Numbered from the stretch's first letter, positions 1-11,634 are shown. The stretch is DNA of 64,000 nt from Auriscalpium vulgare (GCA_019915015.1 JAHBBC010000002.1:1674001-1738000), one strand, 5' to 3'. Notes: generated from the sequence alone by a model not told the origin. Numbers and translations are program-made.

Positions 1-3000
1 GGCGGGATACCACACGACCTCGAAGACTACCTTCAAGGGGCACCCGACTCGTCAGCGCAAGATGCACCTTGGGACGAATGGTCCGACGAGGAGGATGAGG
101 GTGGCATTGAGACTCACGGGCTCACCGCTGCAGAGATCGCTATGCATCGTGCGCGGTTGCATGCGATCGTCAGGTGCGTGCCCTATCCCTCACAGAAGAT
201 TTATTGCTGACATTCTTACAGTATAGCTGGAGGCAAACTGCGTGGTAAAGACCGTCGAACACGTCTCGAACGACGTAGGGCGGCGGACTCCGCATGGTCT
301 AGTCTTGCCCCGCAGCTCTTGGACGCATACCTGCAGTGGAAGTATGGCACCCACGAGGAGCGCACGGAGTCCGTGGATGCACATGTGTTCACAGTGCAAG
401 TGATAGGTCTTTCAGGTATGTTTGCCATAGCTGGCTGCTTGTAGTTGTCGTCAGCTAACGGCTCTGCACGCAGAGTATTCCGAGGGCACAGTCATTCAGC
501 AAGCGCCTCAAGAGGAGCCAAACGCTGCCCTCGTACGCTGCGGCATGCTCGGTGCATCGCCTTTTCTTCCCACTCTGGCCTTTTCCCTCGACCTTTTGGA
601 GCTTTACCGGCAACTCCGACGGCGGCAGCCCTCCTTTGGCATCCAGAGCTTTGCCAGAGCGATCTGTGCATTTCACGGAGTACGTAGAAGCGTCTTCGCA
701 CATCGGCAGACCTTGTGTTAACTTACAGACTTAGCTTCTGTACTATCCCAAGCTTCAAGAGAAGCTGTCTCGAACTTTCGACGTCTACCTTGACCTGCGC
801 GCCCGCCTGCAGCAGCTTACAGATGAAGCACTCGGTCGAAACTCCCCCGACTGGCGTGCGCTCTACGGGTGCCCCTGCTGTGGGTTCAAGGCGAGTATTT
901 TGCATTCTCTACGTCCTGTCGTTTGCTAACTGGACTCTCTAGCAACACGGAGAACCGGTCCTCGTACCTGCACGCCTGCATGCCATGGACGGGAACAATT
1001 CGCAAAAGCGCCTCCGCGGCGCGGGCCGTGCAGACCTGCGGCAGTTTGACAGCGATTACTTCCTGTCTCCCGCACAAGTCGACGTCTTCGCCAATGAAAT
1101 CTCTGGCAGGCGACGCAAGGTCCCGGAGCCCGGGCCGCCTGTGCCTGATGAAGCGGATGCCGAGCTCGCCCTCCCCACGACCAACCAGCCCAAGTCCAAA
1201 TGCACGGACGGCTGGCAAGCCGCCAATGCGACCTCCATGGGCAAGTCGGTGACTGAGGTCTTCGACCAAACCGGCGTGTTCCTGACGACGTGCCGCCACG
1301 GTATTGTCGAGCTGGTGACGGAGATGGTTCGAAGCGGTGAGCTGTGAGTAGAGGCTCGGACCCTAGCTCCTCTGGTCAGCGCTAATCCTTCTGCTCTTCA
1401 GTGCTAAGTACGCCCTTGCCTCCCTCAATTTCGTCATGAGGCTTTACGGTCACGACCAGGCCGTGGGGTACGACATCGGCTGCTCCATGGCGTCGACTGT
1501 CACGTCGACGTCGCTGAGCCCAATGGCCCACGCTCGACGCCTTCAGCTGGTAGTCAACGCATTTCATGGATACGCCCACAATCGACGCTGTCAGCTCCTT
1601 TTCCATGTGCTCTATCAGCTTGGGATGGGAATTGAGGACCTCGAGACGTGCGAGAGGATTTTCTCTAGCCTCAACGGCGTCGCACGGTCGGTCCGCCACG
1701 CCTCGTATTTCCACTGGCTGCAGTACCTCGATCTGCACCTCCGCCGGTGGGACGAAGACCGCTACGCGGACTTAAGTGAGCCTTTCCATATTCATCTCCT
1801 TCCTCATCATCTCTGATTACTTGCAGGCAAATTTATCTACAACAACTATCGACAATCATTGGGCATCATATCAGAGTACAGTCGCGAATTGGACCTCTTC
1901 ACTCAGCTCACAGGCTTCAGCGCGCCGGACTTCGAACGCTGGAAGGTGGAGGAGCTCGACTACCTTGAGAACCTTCCAGAAGAGCCCGAGGAAGACGTCC
2001 AGAAGGTTGCGTACGTGGAGGCGTTGATGGATCTCGAGACGGCAGAGTACGTGTCCATTGATCCATGCTCCGTTTGCGGCTCACGTCCTCGAAGGTCGAA
2101 GTATGGCGGCATCACCACAGTCGACTTCCTCACCTACACACCCGCTAGCTTTCCTGACGGCTTCGATCCTTCCCTCCTCAAAGCAGCAACTGTAAAGGCG
2201 AAGGAGCTCGAAAGACGCAGTGCCCACCGCAAGCTTCTTCTCGCGCAGAATGTTGCCGACGATCTAGAGCGCCGACTGGCTATTGAGGAGCGATGGACAC
2301 CCGAGAGGCCAGAGTACATCGCCGTCCGCGACTACATCGGCAAACGCAAGTTCATCAGAGCGGTGGAGACGTTGGAAGGGTTGGTGGTGCAGAGGCTGTT
2401 TGAGCTGGCTAAGGCTAACATCTCGGGAACTGGTGCGCCGTCTGCGTCCTTCTCTCGTTCAACCATCTGATCTATTTCTTCAGGGTACAAGCTTCGAAAG
2501 CACATATCACATGCAATTACGCGGCGTTCAGGTGCGGTACGCACTGCGCTAGAGCAATACAACGAACTGGCCCCTCTGCAGACGCCTCCGCGGCCGGTAC
2601 TGAAATACTCCGAGGTCGCCGACTACAGCTGGCTCGCAGACTTCGACCTGCTGAAGGAGTCACGATCGGAAGTGCTGGAGAAGCCCTGGTCAAAGCCGGC
2701 CAATCGAGAGGCGGCCGTGAAGCATTTCAAGATCAAGCGCGCCCGAGAGGAGCTCGACCGGCTAAACGTCGAAGCCGCTCGACTGCACGCCTGGGTCGAC
2801 TCCGAGGATGAACAGCTTCTCCTGCGGGCACGAGACGTTGAGGTATCACGCCCTCACCTGTCTTCACACATCCTCCAGCTGCAGGCCTCGCGCGCTAAGG
2901 TGAACGACTCCCACCGAAGACGTCTATGGCAAATTTATTCTCTCAAGGGCTACTCCGGCCCGGCGCCCGACAAGATCTACAGCGTCGAGGGGTGTGCGGA

Positions 3001-3103
3001 AGTCGAAGAAGAGGACGACGGGGTAGAGATCGAGGATGACGACGAGGTAAATGAGGAGGTCCTTCAGCTGGGAGATATCGTACATAGAATGTCTGTTTCG
3101 TAG
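1..3103 (+). CDS. KDZ-family transposase, 5' end outside window
   Basis: This is probably the cut-and-paste transposase of the element. Eight exons (1-173, 222-415, 474-679, 735-890, 943-1343, 1402-1775, 1827-2432, 2484-3103) give 909 visible residues without a stop. Recognisable KDZ blocks are a leading WKYG block, NAALVRCGMLGASP, the cysteine cluster CPCC (about residue 237), the MDGNNS box (Asp codon 988-990), CRHGIVE, YDIGC (Asp codon 1472-1474), AFHGYAHNRRCQ and ERIFS (Glu codon 1652-1654). The two Asp and the Glu are the likely catalytic triad of the RNase H-like fold. The C-terminus is long, charged and helical and ends in an acidic tail. The intron after 890 must use a GC donor for the frame to hold. 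The start codon is off the window. Confidence 0.9.
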
Positions 3104-3221
3104 TGTAGAATACCATTGCCAAAGCCTGCCAAGCTGTGTGATCATGTGACCAACGTTCAACACTGTAGAAATAAGGCACGCGTTTCAACCTGCAACCGCC
3201 ATCCGAGTCCCCCACTGCAGC

Positions 3222-4802
3222 ATGCCAGTCGACCTCTCTCGTGTCATCGACATCGACCTGGAGGACATCGAGCTCGAGGCCTCCATCGACGCGGATGAAG
3301 ACCTCTCGGACCTAATCGCGTCCCTGAGCGTGTCGGATATGCGAGGTGAGCGACCCAACCACCTCTTGTAGCTCTGAACTCACGATAACAGCTTTTGAAA
3401 ACGTGGCCGCTACCCCCGCGACAGCTCAGAGGAACGGCCACAAATACCGCGTCCGAGAGGCAGGGAAGACGTCGATTGTTGGCCCGTGGTGCGTAACTAA
3501 TTCATCTCATCAAGGCGTAGGCTCACAGTAGTCTTCCCAAACAACAGGTACGAAGCCGCAGCCCGCACGCAAGGCGTGCCAGGAACGGCGGTGAAGGCGT
3601 TCAAGGCTGCAGCGCCTGCATCTGGGACTCTGAGCTCCCCAGCCAGAGCGTTGCAGAAGGCCTCAGTGGAGCCAAGCACCGTCACGACCCGCCACGCCGC
3701 TGAGCCGATGTGCTACGTTGTGCGCCAGGGTTTTTTGCCCGGTGTCTACACAGACCGGTGAGTGGCGACTTCTATGCGTTGGAGCTTTCTGATCTCTCCA
3801 CAGGGTGGCCGCAGAGGCACAAGTCCTCGGACTGGAACCCAGCTCGTGCAAGAGCATTCCCGCCTGGGCGGCAGCCGACAGGATGCGGGCGATGTACCAG
3901 AGGGGTGTCGTGGCTGCCTTGGGCACCAGCGGCGCAAAGGAGGTGCGTGGAGGTGCGTGCGTATCCCACCGAGACGCACAGCTCATAGGCCCTCCCCAAT
4001 GAAGAGGCACGCCCTGCTGGATCGCCAGGGCTACACGCTTGTTCCTGAGGGGAACACTGCCGCCGTCATCCGCGGCTTTGTGCCGGGGGTGTACAGTCTG
4101 TGAGTCCGTATGGACAGACATGAGCCCGCCGGCTGACGCAGTTCTCCAGCAAAGAAGCCCTCAAGCAGGTCGCCTTCTTTGGAGATGCGGAATGGGCCAC
4201 CTTCGACACGCCCTTTGCAGCTGCGGACCGCTTCCGACAGGCCCTGGGCGATGGGCTCGTGGAGGCGCTGGGAGACCTCTCCCACCGCGAGGTACGCTCT
4301 GTCCTGAATCTCTCGCAGTCCTCTGCCAACGCCTCCAACAGCGGCAGCAGCAAATTCGCGCAGCCGCCGCGCTCCACGGCGTGGCGTGGGCTGTCCTTGC
4401 CAGCAACGACTCCAGGCGTCGTCACGCCCCCTCTGCACCCAGCGTCTCGAGCGTCTCGAGCTTGAGCGCCTCAAGCCGCTCAAGCGAGTCCACCATCTCG
4501 AGGCGCTCAACCACGTCGAGCAAGCACCAGGAGGAGCCCGTCTTGGGCAGGGCTAGGGAGACCGACCCGGGGCCTTGGTATGTCGTCTTCGTCGGTCGCC
4601 GGCCGGGCATCTATGGCAAGTGGTGAGTCAGGCCCCCTTCTACCGACTAGACTCCAGGCAATGACAGTCGCGCAGGCCAGAGGCTAACGCTCAGGTTGAC
4701 GGAGTGAGCTGCGCCGTGCACTGTAGCTACAGGACTCTCTCGTCCGCTCGCACGGAGCTCAGACTTGCACGCGCAGGCGGCCGAGTCCGCGTAGCTAATT
4801 GA
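3222..4802 (+). CDS. Protein with three RNase H1 N-terminal (viroplasmin) modules
   Basis: Eight exons (3222-3345, 3392-3488, 3548-3757, 3804-3956, 3989-4099, 4150-4291, 4348-4622, 4676-4802) give 412 residues. Three times the protein shows the signature of the small RNA:DNA-hybrid-binding module found at the N-terminus of RNase H1 and in caulimovirus viroplasmins: YVVRQGFLPGVYTDR, AVIRGFVPGVYSL and YVVFVGRRPGIYGKW. Each signature is followed after an intron by the expected EAxxQV helix and a second helix. Serine-rich linkers separate the modules. No RNase H catalytic domain is present. A role in binding nucleic-acid hybrids is inferred from the fold. The donor of exon 4 lies in a small GGAGGTGCGT duplication; only the third GT (3957) keeps the frame. 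The protein could be a structural or recognition factor of the KDZ element. Confidence 0.75.
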
Positions 4803-5215
4803 ATGTATTGATACACGCCTGTAGTACTGTACAAAATATCTATGAGCTTCTTGATGACCATGAACTATGAGTCTGTCCGAGATGTCTTGAGGGAGCTCGT
4901 TTTGCTTCTGAAAAACCGTGGGCGAAGAGGTGAGACTTGTGGATACACGCTGGCGCGTCAAGGCTCTCAAGCACCGATGGACCACCATCCATCTCCTCAC
5001 ATCCTATCACTGAATCTGGCCCACCATGTAAGTAGAAATCTGAGCTGGGGCTTCTCTTGGCTCTTCCTTACCGCACAATTCACAGCGTTCAAACCTTTCG
5101 ATCCCGCAGGCCTGGCTGAATATCACTCTCCAGACTCGACATGCACGTGATCTCGTTGGGTTGTAGCCGGTTGCAGACCCGCTCATCGTATCCCTTTCCT
5201 CCCCTAGGTTGCACT
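4803..5215. other. Intergenic region without a supported gene
   Basis: Short open frames exist, but none has credible splice structure or recognisable protein sequence. The downstream part is the likely promoter of the gene starting at 5216. Confidence 0.5.
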
Positions 5216-6016
5216 ATGAAGCCTCTTCAAGTTGACGAGAGACGGAAGGTCACCCAGCGCGCTTACTACAGCCGGTATGTCTGCAGTGCACGGGCTCAAG
5301 CCCGCTCTATATCATCTTGAATTTGCTGACAGCTATCTGCAGTAACAGAGAGAAGCTGTTGGAGAAGAAACGTCAGCGCTACCACGTTCGTAAAGGCGGT
5401 CGCAAGCTCTCAGATGTCGATAAGGTGTCACTCATTGGGGGGCGGTATTCGGAGCTGGATGGGCACCGCACGTACGTTGTCCAGCCTCTCCTGCCCTGCA
5501 GCTGCTGACAGGCCTGTCGGGAACTGCCACAGTTCGTATAGCTGTCCAATCGCCTGGGCGAGACGGTTAGACTCTCCTCGTGATGACGAAGTCGGCGCAG
5601 ACGTCCTGGCCGAAGAGCACGACATTCTTCAGCAGTCCATCCAGCTCATGGAGCGCCTTCAAGAAGCCGGGCAGCCTGGCTGGCTCGAAACCCTCGTGCA
5701 GGATTTGCAGGACAAGCTTGACGCCTCCCTCTGCAACGCAAATGCCTTCCGTCGCGAAGAGGGCCGTCGCTCTGACTCCGAGCGATTCAAAGCGGCGCTG
5801 CACATCCACCGCCGCCGCGTTGCGGGCTTCCATCAGCTGGTGGTTCTCTTTCGCCAAGGTGAAGGCGCCTTTGTCTCTGCACGAGGGGACCGTTCTGTCA
5901 TATTTGAAGGCTTCCGGTACGTTCGGTCTGTCACCCTCTGCCAGTACGTTACACAGGGCTAAATCCACGACGCCAGGGTGAATCGTTCGTACTTCCGGCA
6001 GGCGTACGGTTGGTAG
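5216..6016 (+). CDS. Small basic unknown protein of the KDZ cassette
   Basis: Four exons (5216-5274, 5343-5471, 5512-5916, 5977-6016) sum to 633 bases and give 210 residues. The N-terminal block around AYYSRNREKLLEKKRQRYH resembles the short basic repeat YYxxNREkxxEKxRxRY that recurs in unknown basidiomycete proteins, and it may bind nucleic acid. The middle is a helical, Glu/Gln/Leu-rich stretch with coiled-coil character, and the end is FxFRVNRSYFRQAYGW-like. The ATG at 5216 was chosen because it opens the first exon directly upstream of a clean GTATGT donor. Function is unknown; its position suggests it is a passenger of the KDZ element. Confidence 0.55.
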
Positions 6017-6496
6017 ATAGCTTAGCTAGATGGCTCACAATTTTATCTACTGCGTTTGCCATGCAAACATCCCCCTCCGAGTGTGTCTGAGCGTGTGTGA
6101 ATGCAAGTCGCGCTTTGCTGTCCGGCGATTGCCGGACTCCGCCACAGACGCGTCGCGGTGACCGTCCACGGCCATGCAACCAGCACACAACGGCCACACC
6201 GTTCACACAATACAAAAAGGCGCGCCCCAGATCTTCCGTCCTTCCTTCCTTTCCCTTCTTTGACTCCCACCGAGGCCGACGCCCAGGTGAGTTCATGATT
6301 TAAACGCGTCGCGGTGTCTCTCGTCCTTTAGTACTGTACTCTCGGATTCTTCCCCACCGCCACGGACGTTCCAAGCCCAGGGACTGGCGAGCGGTGGGTG
6401 TCGTTTTATCATTCTACCCCTCCCCTCCCTCTTTCCGCCGTGACAGAATATACTACGGGGACTTACATTATCCTCTCGCACCCTCAGCGACACGGC
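6017..6496. other. Intergenic region, likely promoter of the TET/JBP-type gene
   Basis: No coding signal is evident. The last 150 bases are rich in C and T tracts, which is common in promoters of basidiomycete genes, and lead to the ATG at 6497. Confidence 0.4.
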
Positions 6497-8328
6497 ATGG
6501 CGGTAAGTCGTTTGTTCTTTGACCTGCTCGCTCCTGCTGACTGTCTTCCTTCAGACGCGTTCCGGCCGTGACTACGGCGCGTATGTAAGCGCGACGCCTC
6601 TCAGGACCCAGCTGCCCTACGGCCCCCTTCTGCAAAGAGCCTTCGAAGCGGAGGACCGATTGGCGGCGGCGGCCGACTTCGCCGCAGACCATCGAGACGG
6701 CGAAGATGCAGCCGACTGGTCGCCGGTCCACCTCACTCCCTTCGATTCGCCACTCTCCAGCATCACCGACTCTGTGTCGAACTCCCGCGCATCCACTCCG
6801 CGTCACAGCCCGCCTTCCACGCCTGCCGTCGGGCTAGACCTTCACGCTCTGGACGACAAGCTTCGACAGGTGAAGTCCGTGGCAGAGCCGGTCCCAGACG
6901 CCAAAGCCGCGCAGGGGTTGAAGAGGAAGAGGGTGCGCAGGCCGAAGACGGCGGAGAAGAAGATCGCTAGCAAGGCAAAGGGCAGGGCGACACGCAAGGA
7001 GCGCAGGAGGTCCGAGCGCGAGGAGCAGAGCGCGCGCAGGGTGGCCAGCAGGGGTACGGCGCAGGGCGCGACCAAGTCCAACGTCGCCTACCGGCGCTTC
7101 ATCGAGCCCGGCACCGTTCCGTCACCGCCGGACTTTGTCCGCACGTTCAGCGCTGACAAAATTCGGGCAACGAAGCTTGGAGGATGGACCGTCCGGCGCC
7201 TGGATACCTGGGCCAAGGTCCCCTGGGCCTCGAAAGACCTCGACGAGCGAGGGTTCCAGATCTTTGAGTGGGACGGCAGGTGAGTCCGTCGCGCGTGCAG
7301 CATGGCCGGTGCTTACCTCCACGTAGGACTCCCTATGTCATACTGGACGACGAGGGGCGGATCATTGTCGTCCTCGTTGGGCGCCCCGTCGAGAGCACTG
7401 AGCGCAAGCCGGAGGATTGTTGGGAGGCATCGGGCGAGAGGGTGGCCGAGCTCTTCGAGAAGGTCAGGGCGAAGCATCCCGGGCTTTTCCCTCCAGGAGT
7501 CGAGCATCGGCGCGGGGTCTACAGCGCCCTCAACGTAGGGATCTCTCACGGTGGGGGTCCAAAGGTGCGTTGCCTGCAGCAGCACGAGGCGCGCTCTCAC
7601 CGTGCATGGCCTTAGAGACCGCATAACTACAACGTAGGGGATCCGGACCTCGAGGAGGTGAAGCGAATCTTCTTGGAGGACCCTGACGTGCAGAGGTTTG
7701 CTGGCTTCGGTAACGGTGAGTGCTGCCGTCCTTCCCCTTTGCTGAGACGCTCAAACGAATTGCAGGGGCTTGCGCGGCGTACTACCCAAAGCCTTACCAG
7801 GACATGTGCGAGGCGCTTGCCTCCCTGTACGCACACTGCCCGGAGCTCAAGACGAACTTCAAGAACAGCGCATACCCAATGGTCTGCTTCAACCTCGGCC
7901 CCAACACGGTGGCCTTCGAGCATAACGACCTCAAGAACTACCCTACCCTCCCATGCATCATCACGGCCTTCGGGCCCTTCAACCCTGACACCGGAGGCCA
8001 CCTTTATCTTTCCGACCTTAGGATCAAGATCCGATTCCCTCCCGGGTCCAGCATTCTCCTTCCCTCGGCTGGCCTTCGACACGGCAACTCCGCCATTCAA
8101 GCAGGCGAGCGACGGTACTCCATGACGCAGTACTGCTCGGGCGATCTCATGCGGTGGATTAGGCACGGTTTTCGGCCGGCGGGCAGCCTGACCAAGGCGG
8201 AGCGGGAGCGCCTGGACGCAGATCGGTGGGAGGAGCAGCTCGGCCGCCTGTCCAAGCTCTCCGAGCTCGAAGCGGATCGCCGACGGTTGAAGGAGTGGGA
8301 GATGGTGACGGCTGAAAAGTACCAGTAG
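6497..8328 (+). CDS. TET/JBP-family 2-oxoglutarate/Fe(II) dioxygenase
   Basis: Five exons (6497-6502, 6555-7279, 7327-7564, 7616-7715, 7766-8328) give 543 residues. The N-terminal third is disordered, then strongly basic (about residues 115-190, KRKRVRRPK and similar). The C-terminal half is a double-stranded beta-helix oxygenase. The iron ligands are visible as H-x-D in FEHND (His about 409, Asp about 411) and the distal His in LRHGN (about 462). GERRYS (Arg about 472) supplies the 2-oxoglutarate-binding Arg. The glycine-rich turn FNPDTGGHLYLSD lies between them. Family knowledge: these enzymes oxidise 5-methylpyrimidines in DNA and are spread by KDZ elements in basidiomycetes. All ligands are present, so activity is likely. 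The first exon codes only for Met-Ala. Confidence 0.85.
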
Positions 8329-8607
8329 GTTATGCGCTTAGCTTTCTGACCTTCTTAGTAGCCCACGTAGCAAGGGCCCGGCTTGAATGTAAGGCTAATG
8401 TTGTCCGATAACGGCCCGCAGCCGGCGGAGGTGAGCTCCGAGCTGTCCCTCGTGCTCGATCGCGGATCGCGTCGCGACGCGACGCGTCAATGTTTGGTTT
8501 ATTGTCACAAACAAAAGCGGCCTTCCAAAGCCTCGTAGTAGGTGCCCGCGCGTGCACGACCCGCTCTCCCTGCCCCCTGCCCCTCCCCCGCCCATTCTGC
8601 ACAGACC

Positions 8608-10265
8608 ATGGTCTCCCACAAGCGCGGCAAACGGCCGCAGCCTACTGCCGCTCAAAAACAGCACCGCAAATCCAAGGCAGACGCGCTGCAGAAGGACATA
8701 AGTGCCGCCCAAGACGTGCTCCTGGGCTGGGCAAAGAAAATTGCCACCAAGCATAGCCGGTGAGCCCCGCCGTCTGCTCCTCCGCACGTCGACTGACCTT
8801 GTGTTTTATAGAAGCCTGCCATGGGTGACTGGCCGTTTACTCATGGGCGGGAGGCTCCTGCGGACGAAGCGCAGGGCCAACGCATGGACCGTGTTCCTCG
8901 CGCAAAAGCTTCAGAGCCTCAACTCCAGTAAGCAGTTGCTAACTTTGCGTTGCAAGAGTGCGCTGACGGCGTTCACCAGAGCGCAAGCCCGGAGACCGTC
9001 TCAAAGTGTCGTCCATCCCGCCCGACGTCATGGAGGAAATAAAAGCCGAATACAAGGGGATGGGGGACGAGGACCTCGAGGAGCTGCGCGAGGAGGGTGC
9101 CAAGGCCCGGAAGACGAAGGAGACCGCAGGGCGCCAGACGGAGGCGGGGAGGCAAAAGGATTTCGATGCCACGTTTGGCAATCTAGTCCAAGAGGTGAGT
9201 AGCCTGTCCATGACCTTACGCTCCGAAGGCTGACAGTCAACAGGCGGTGGCCGTGCAGGAGCGAACGCGCTGCGAGATTGTCATCCTCGCGGTGCGCGGG
9301 GACACGATGCACACGGCCCGGCCTATCGTATACGCTAGCCCTCGGGCGCGAGCGTGGGTCTCCTTCAAATTCAAGCTGTCCCTTTCAGAGATGGGCCTCC
9401 AATTTGAGGCCTTCGTGGTCGGCAACATTGCCACTGGTGAGTCTCGCCTCTTCAACTTCTGACACGACGGTGCTGACGGCGACGCTGCAGGAGAGTTTAC
9501 GATCATAGGAAACAAGATAAACGACCACGTCGGCTGGGTGCGAGAGAGGATTGCGGAGGGCTTAAGTGAGTAGCAGATGTGCGTCGTACCGGGCCTACCT
9601 TCTGACCGTCTCCGACAGACTGCTTCCTCCTGGAGGCTCGGCTCATTTCCCCAGGCGAGAAGATCAAGATGGAATACAAGAACTACCCCGAGAAGATAGT
9701 TAAGAAGTTTGGCATCGAGCTTCACGGCTGGCCGCTCGAGGATAGGGTAAACGACATAGCAAAACTCACCAGGAAGAACCTCAACCTGGTGATCGAAGCC
9801 CTCAAGGACGGGAGTTGCAGGTGGGAGAAGCTCATGGACGACGAGCTGCGCGTTCGTCTCCAGCAGCTCGCCAGCCCATCCCGAGCCCCGTTGAGTCTTG
9901 AGCCGACGCCGTCCGCCTCCATCACTCCCATTTCTGCCACCGCTCCACCTTTCGCCTTCGAGATCGCACCCCCTACCCCGGCAGAGGCCGCCGCCCTTGA
10001 GGCCCTCGCCTGCATGGGCGGCGACTTCCAGTTCAACGTCGACGCCATCGGCTCGTCCTTCCTCGGAGATCAAGCGGCCCCCGAGGGCGCGCTCAGCCTT
10101 CCCAACAACGATCTGTATGGAACCGCATCCACCGGCGACTTCACCCCCTACGGTAGTACACCGTCGTTGCTCGGGGACCAGCCCATCTCTTGGGCTCCAG
10201 CTGTGACGTTGGACGCGTCCTCCAGCTCATCCTCTGCCTCGACCTCCACTCTGACTTGGGTATGA
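8608..10265 (+). CDS. Divergent HMG-box-like protein of the KDZ cassette
   Basis: Six exons (8608-8759, 8812-8927, 8980-9194, 9244-9436, 9491-9565, 9619-10265) sum to 1398 bases and give 465 residues. After a basic N-terminus, a block starting KRRANAWTVFLAQKL and running through the PGDRLKV and YKGMGDEDLEEL segments (about residues 73-125) has the spacing and character of an HMG box. It is followed by a conserved-looking domain with NYPEKIVKKFGIELHGWPL and GSCRWEKL (about residues 245-310), also familiar from other KDZ-linked proteins. The tail is Ser/Pro/Ala-rich. A DNA-binding role is inferred. Published descriptions of KDZ elements mention a divergent HMG protein next to TET/JBP genes, which fits this position. 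Confidence 0.7.
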
Positions 10266-10777
10266 CTTTCTTATCCATTATTAGAGCCCATTTTATCTAG
10301 CAGTAGCGTACATTGTAAGGCCCATGGCCTTTGAGCTCAATATACTCTACTTAACCTGCAAAAGCCTGCAAACACACGCACACAGTAAGGTGGATACAAA
10401 GGGAAGTCACATAAACGAGTTCCCACTGTGAATACGAGTCTAATGATATATATATGTCTGGGGTAGGGGGCAGGGGGGACGGGAACGTCGTCGTCGCCAT
10501 TGGGAACAGCGAGCTCGACGTCAGGGACGACGAGCAGCGTTGCCGGCGGCAGCGGAGGTCCGGCGCTCGGGACGGGAGCGCGGTGCCGGGATGCCGCACG
10601 GGGCGGAGGGACGGGTGGGATCTGTGGGGATCTCATCAGCCGATGCTTCCCGATTTGGACGGCCACGGCGGGGCCCGCGGCGGGGCACTGAAATCAAGGC
10701 AAACGAAGGTAGCTAGCTTACACATACCCCCCACCGTCCACTAGCTAACTAACTCCGTTTATAGGGACTACCAGGTG
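10266..10777. other. Non-coding gap after the KDZ cassette
   Basis: The region holds a short alternating TA run near 10448 and a G-rich tract near 10465. On the minus strand, 10690 to 10440 can be read as a proline-rich open stretch behind a possible splice acceptor, but no start or neighbouring exon was found. No element terminus is recognisable. Confidence 0.4.
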
Positions 10778-11130
10778 GTTCATGTAGATTTAGGTCAGTA
10801 TATCATCCATCCTTATAAGCCACATGTTTGCTACAAATGCTTTCCTTCACCACTCCTTCTGCAATTAACAAACTCTAAAATTGTTGAACTCCAAATGAAT
10901 AGACATCACTTGTAAGTATATATAAACCATAGCTCCCTCTTTGTTTCCTCATGTACAACTGAACAAATAATTGAGGGAAGACTGAGAATTTTGCATTCCC
11001 AAGGCATCTTTACTTTGTTGCTGGTATTTATAGTCACATTTTCAAATACATCATATACTCACCATAACATCATTAACTATGCTTGGATGGAATCGCCTGC
11101 CGTGCGTAGCAACGGCTCTCTTCAACATGT
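10778..11130 (-). repeat. Isolated left end of the AT-rich minisatellite element
   Basis: These 353 bases are the near-identical reverse complement of 21781-22133, the left end of the large insertion described there. Both copies start exactly with ACATGTTGAAGAGAGCC in element orientation and lose similarity outside. Here the copy stops at 10778 without the minisatellite body or the right end. It is either a truncated insertion or a short non-autonomous derivative. The sequence is clearly more AT-rich than its surroundings. Confidence 0.9.
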
Positions 11131-11634
11131 CCTCCTTCCACCCGATGCCGCTTCATGGAAGTCCGGTGAGAGCGAGAACCCGCGCGGCAGCCCGCTCACG
11201 GCAATATTCGGAGTGCTACAACAAGGTTAGGGTAAAATTTGGAGCGCTACGACAAGGCGAGATGTACAGTATTTACAGGCATGGGTTGGCGGCAGCAAAC
11301 GAGCGGAGCGTATGGAATTTCGTATGGAATTGTATGAGGAGACTATGTGAGAGCGTCAGAGGAGGGCCACGGTAGACTCGGTTAGCACAAGCAATCGGGG
11401 ATTCCAAGAAATGGACGAGAATCCTTGGAGGAGGGCACTGGCAGCTACAGATTTTGTTACGACAAGAAATGAATGACGATGATTGAGGCAGAGATACGAC
11501 AATACTGCCCGAGCGACTGCCCGCGCGCGCCCTGCGCGATCGCGCGACGCACTGCTCGAGCGCTGCAAAAAGGTAAGCTCATTTGCTTGCCAGTGACGCG
11601 CAATATGGCTCACCGACGATGAGTCCTGCGAGTC
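11131..11634. other. Region without a supported gene
   Basis: GC-rich DNA with alternating CG runs (around 11520-11545). No spliced coding model was found. Confidence 0.4.

Larger units (their letters stand above)
1..10265 (+). mobile_element. KDZ transposon cassette (left end outside window)
   Basis: Five genes on the same strand lie close together: KDZ transposase, triple viroplasmin-module protein, small basic protein, TET/JBP dioxygenase and HMG-box-like protein. Linkage of KDZ (Kyakuja-Dileera-Zisupton) transposases with TET/JBP genes and a divergent HMG protein is established for basidiomycetes, so I infer that this is one composite element or its remnant. Every gene model is open and in frame, which argues against an old dead copy. 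No terminal inverted repeat or target duplication was found on the right side, and the left side is off the window, so the boundaries are only those of the outermost genes. Confidence 0.7.
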
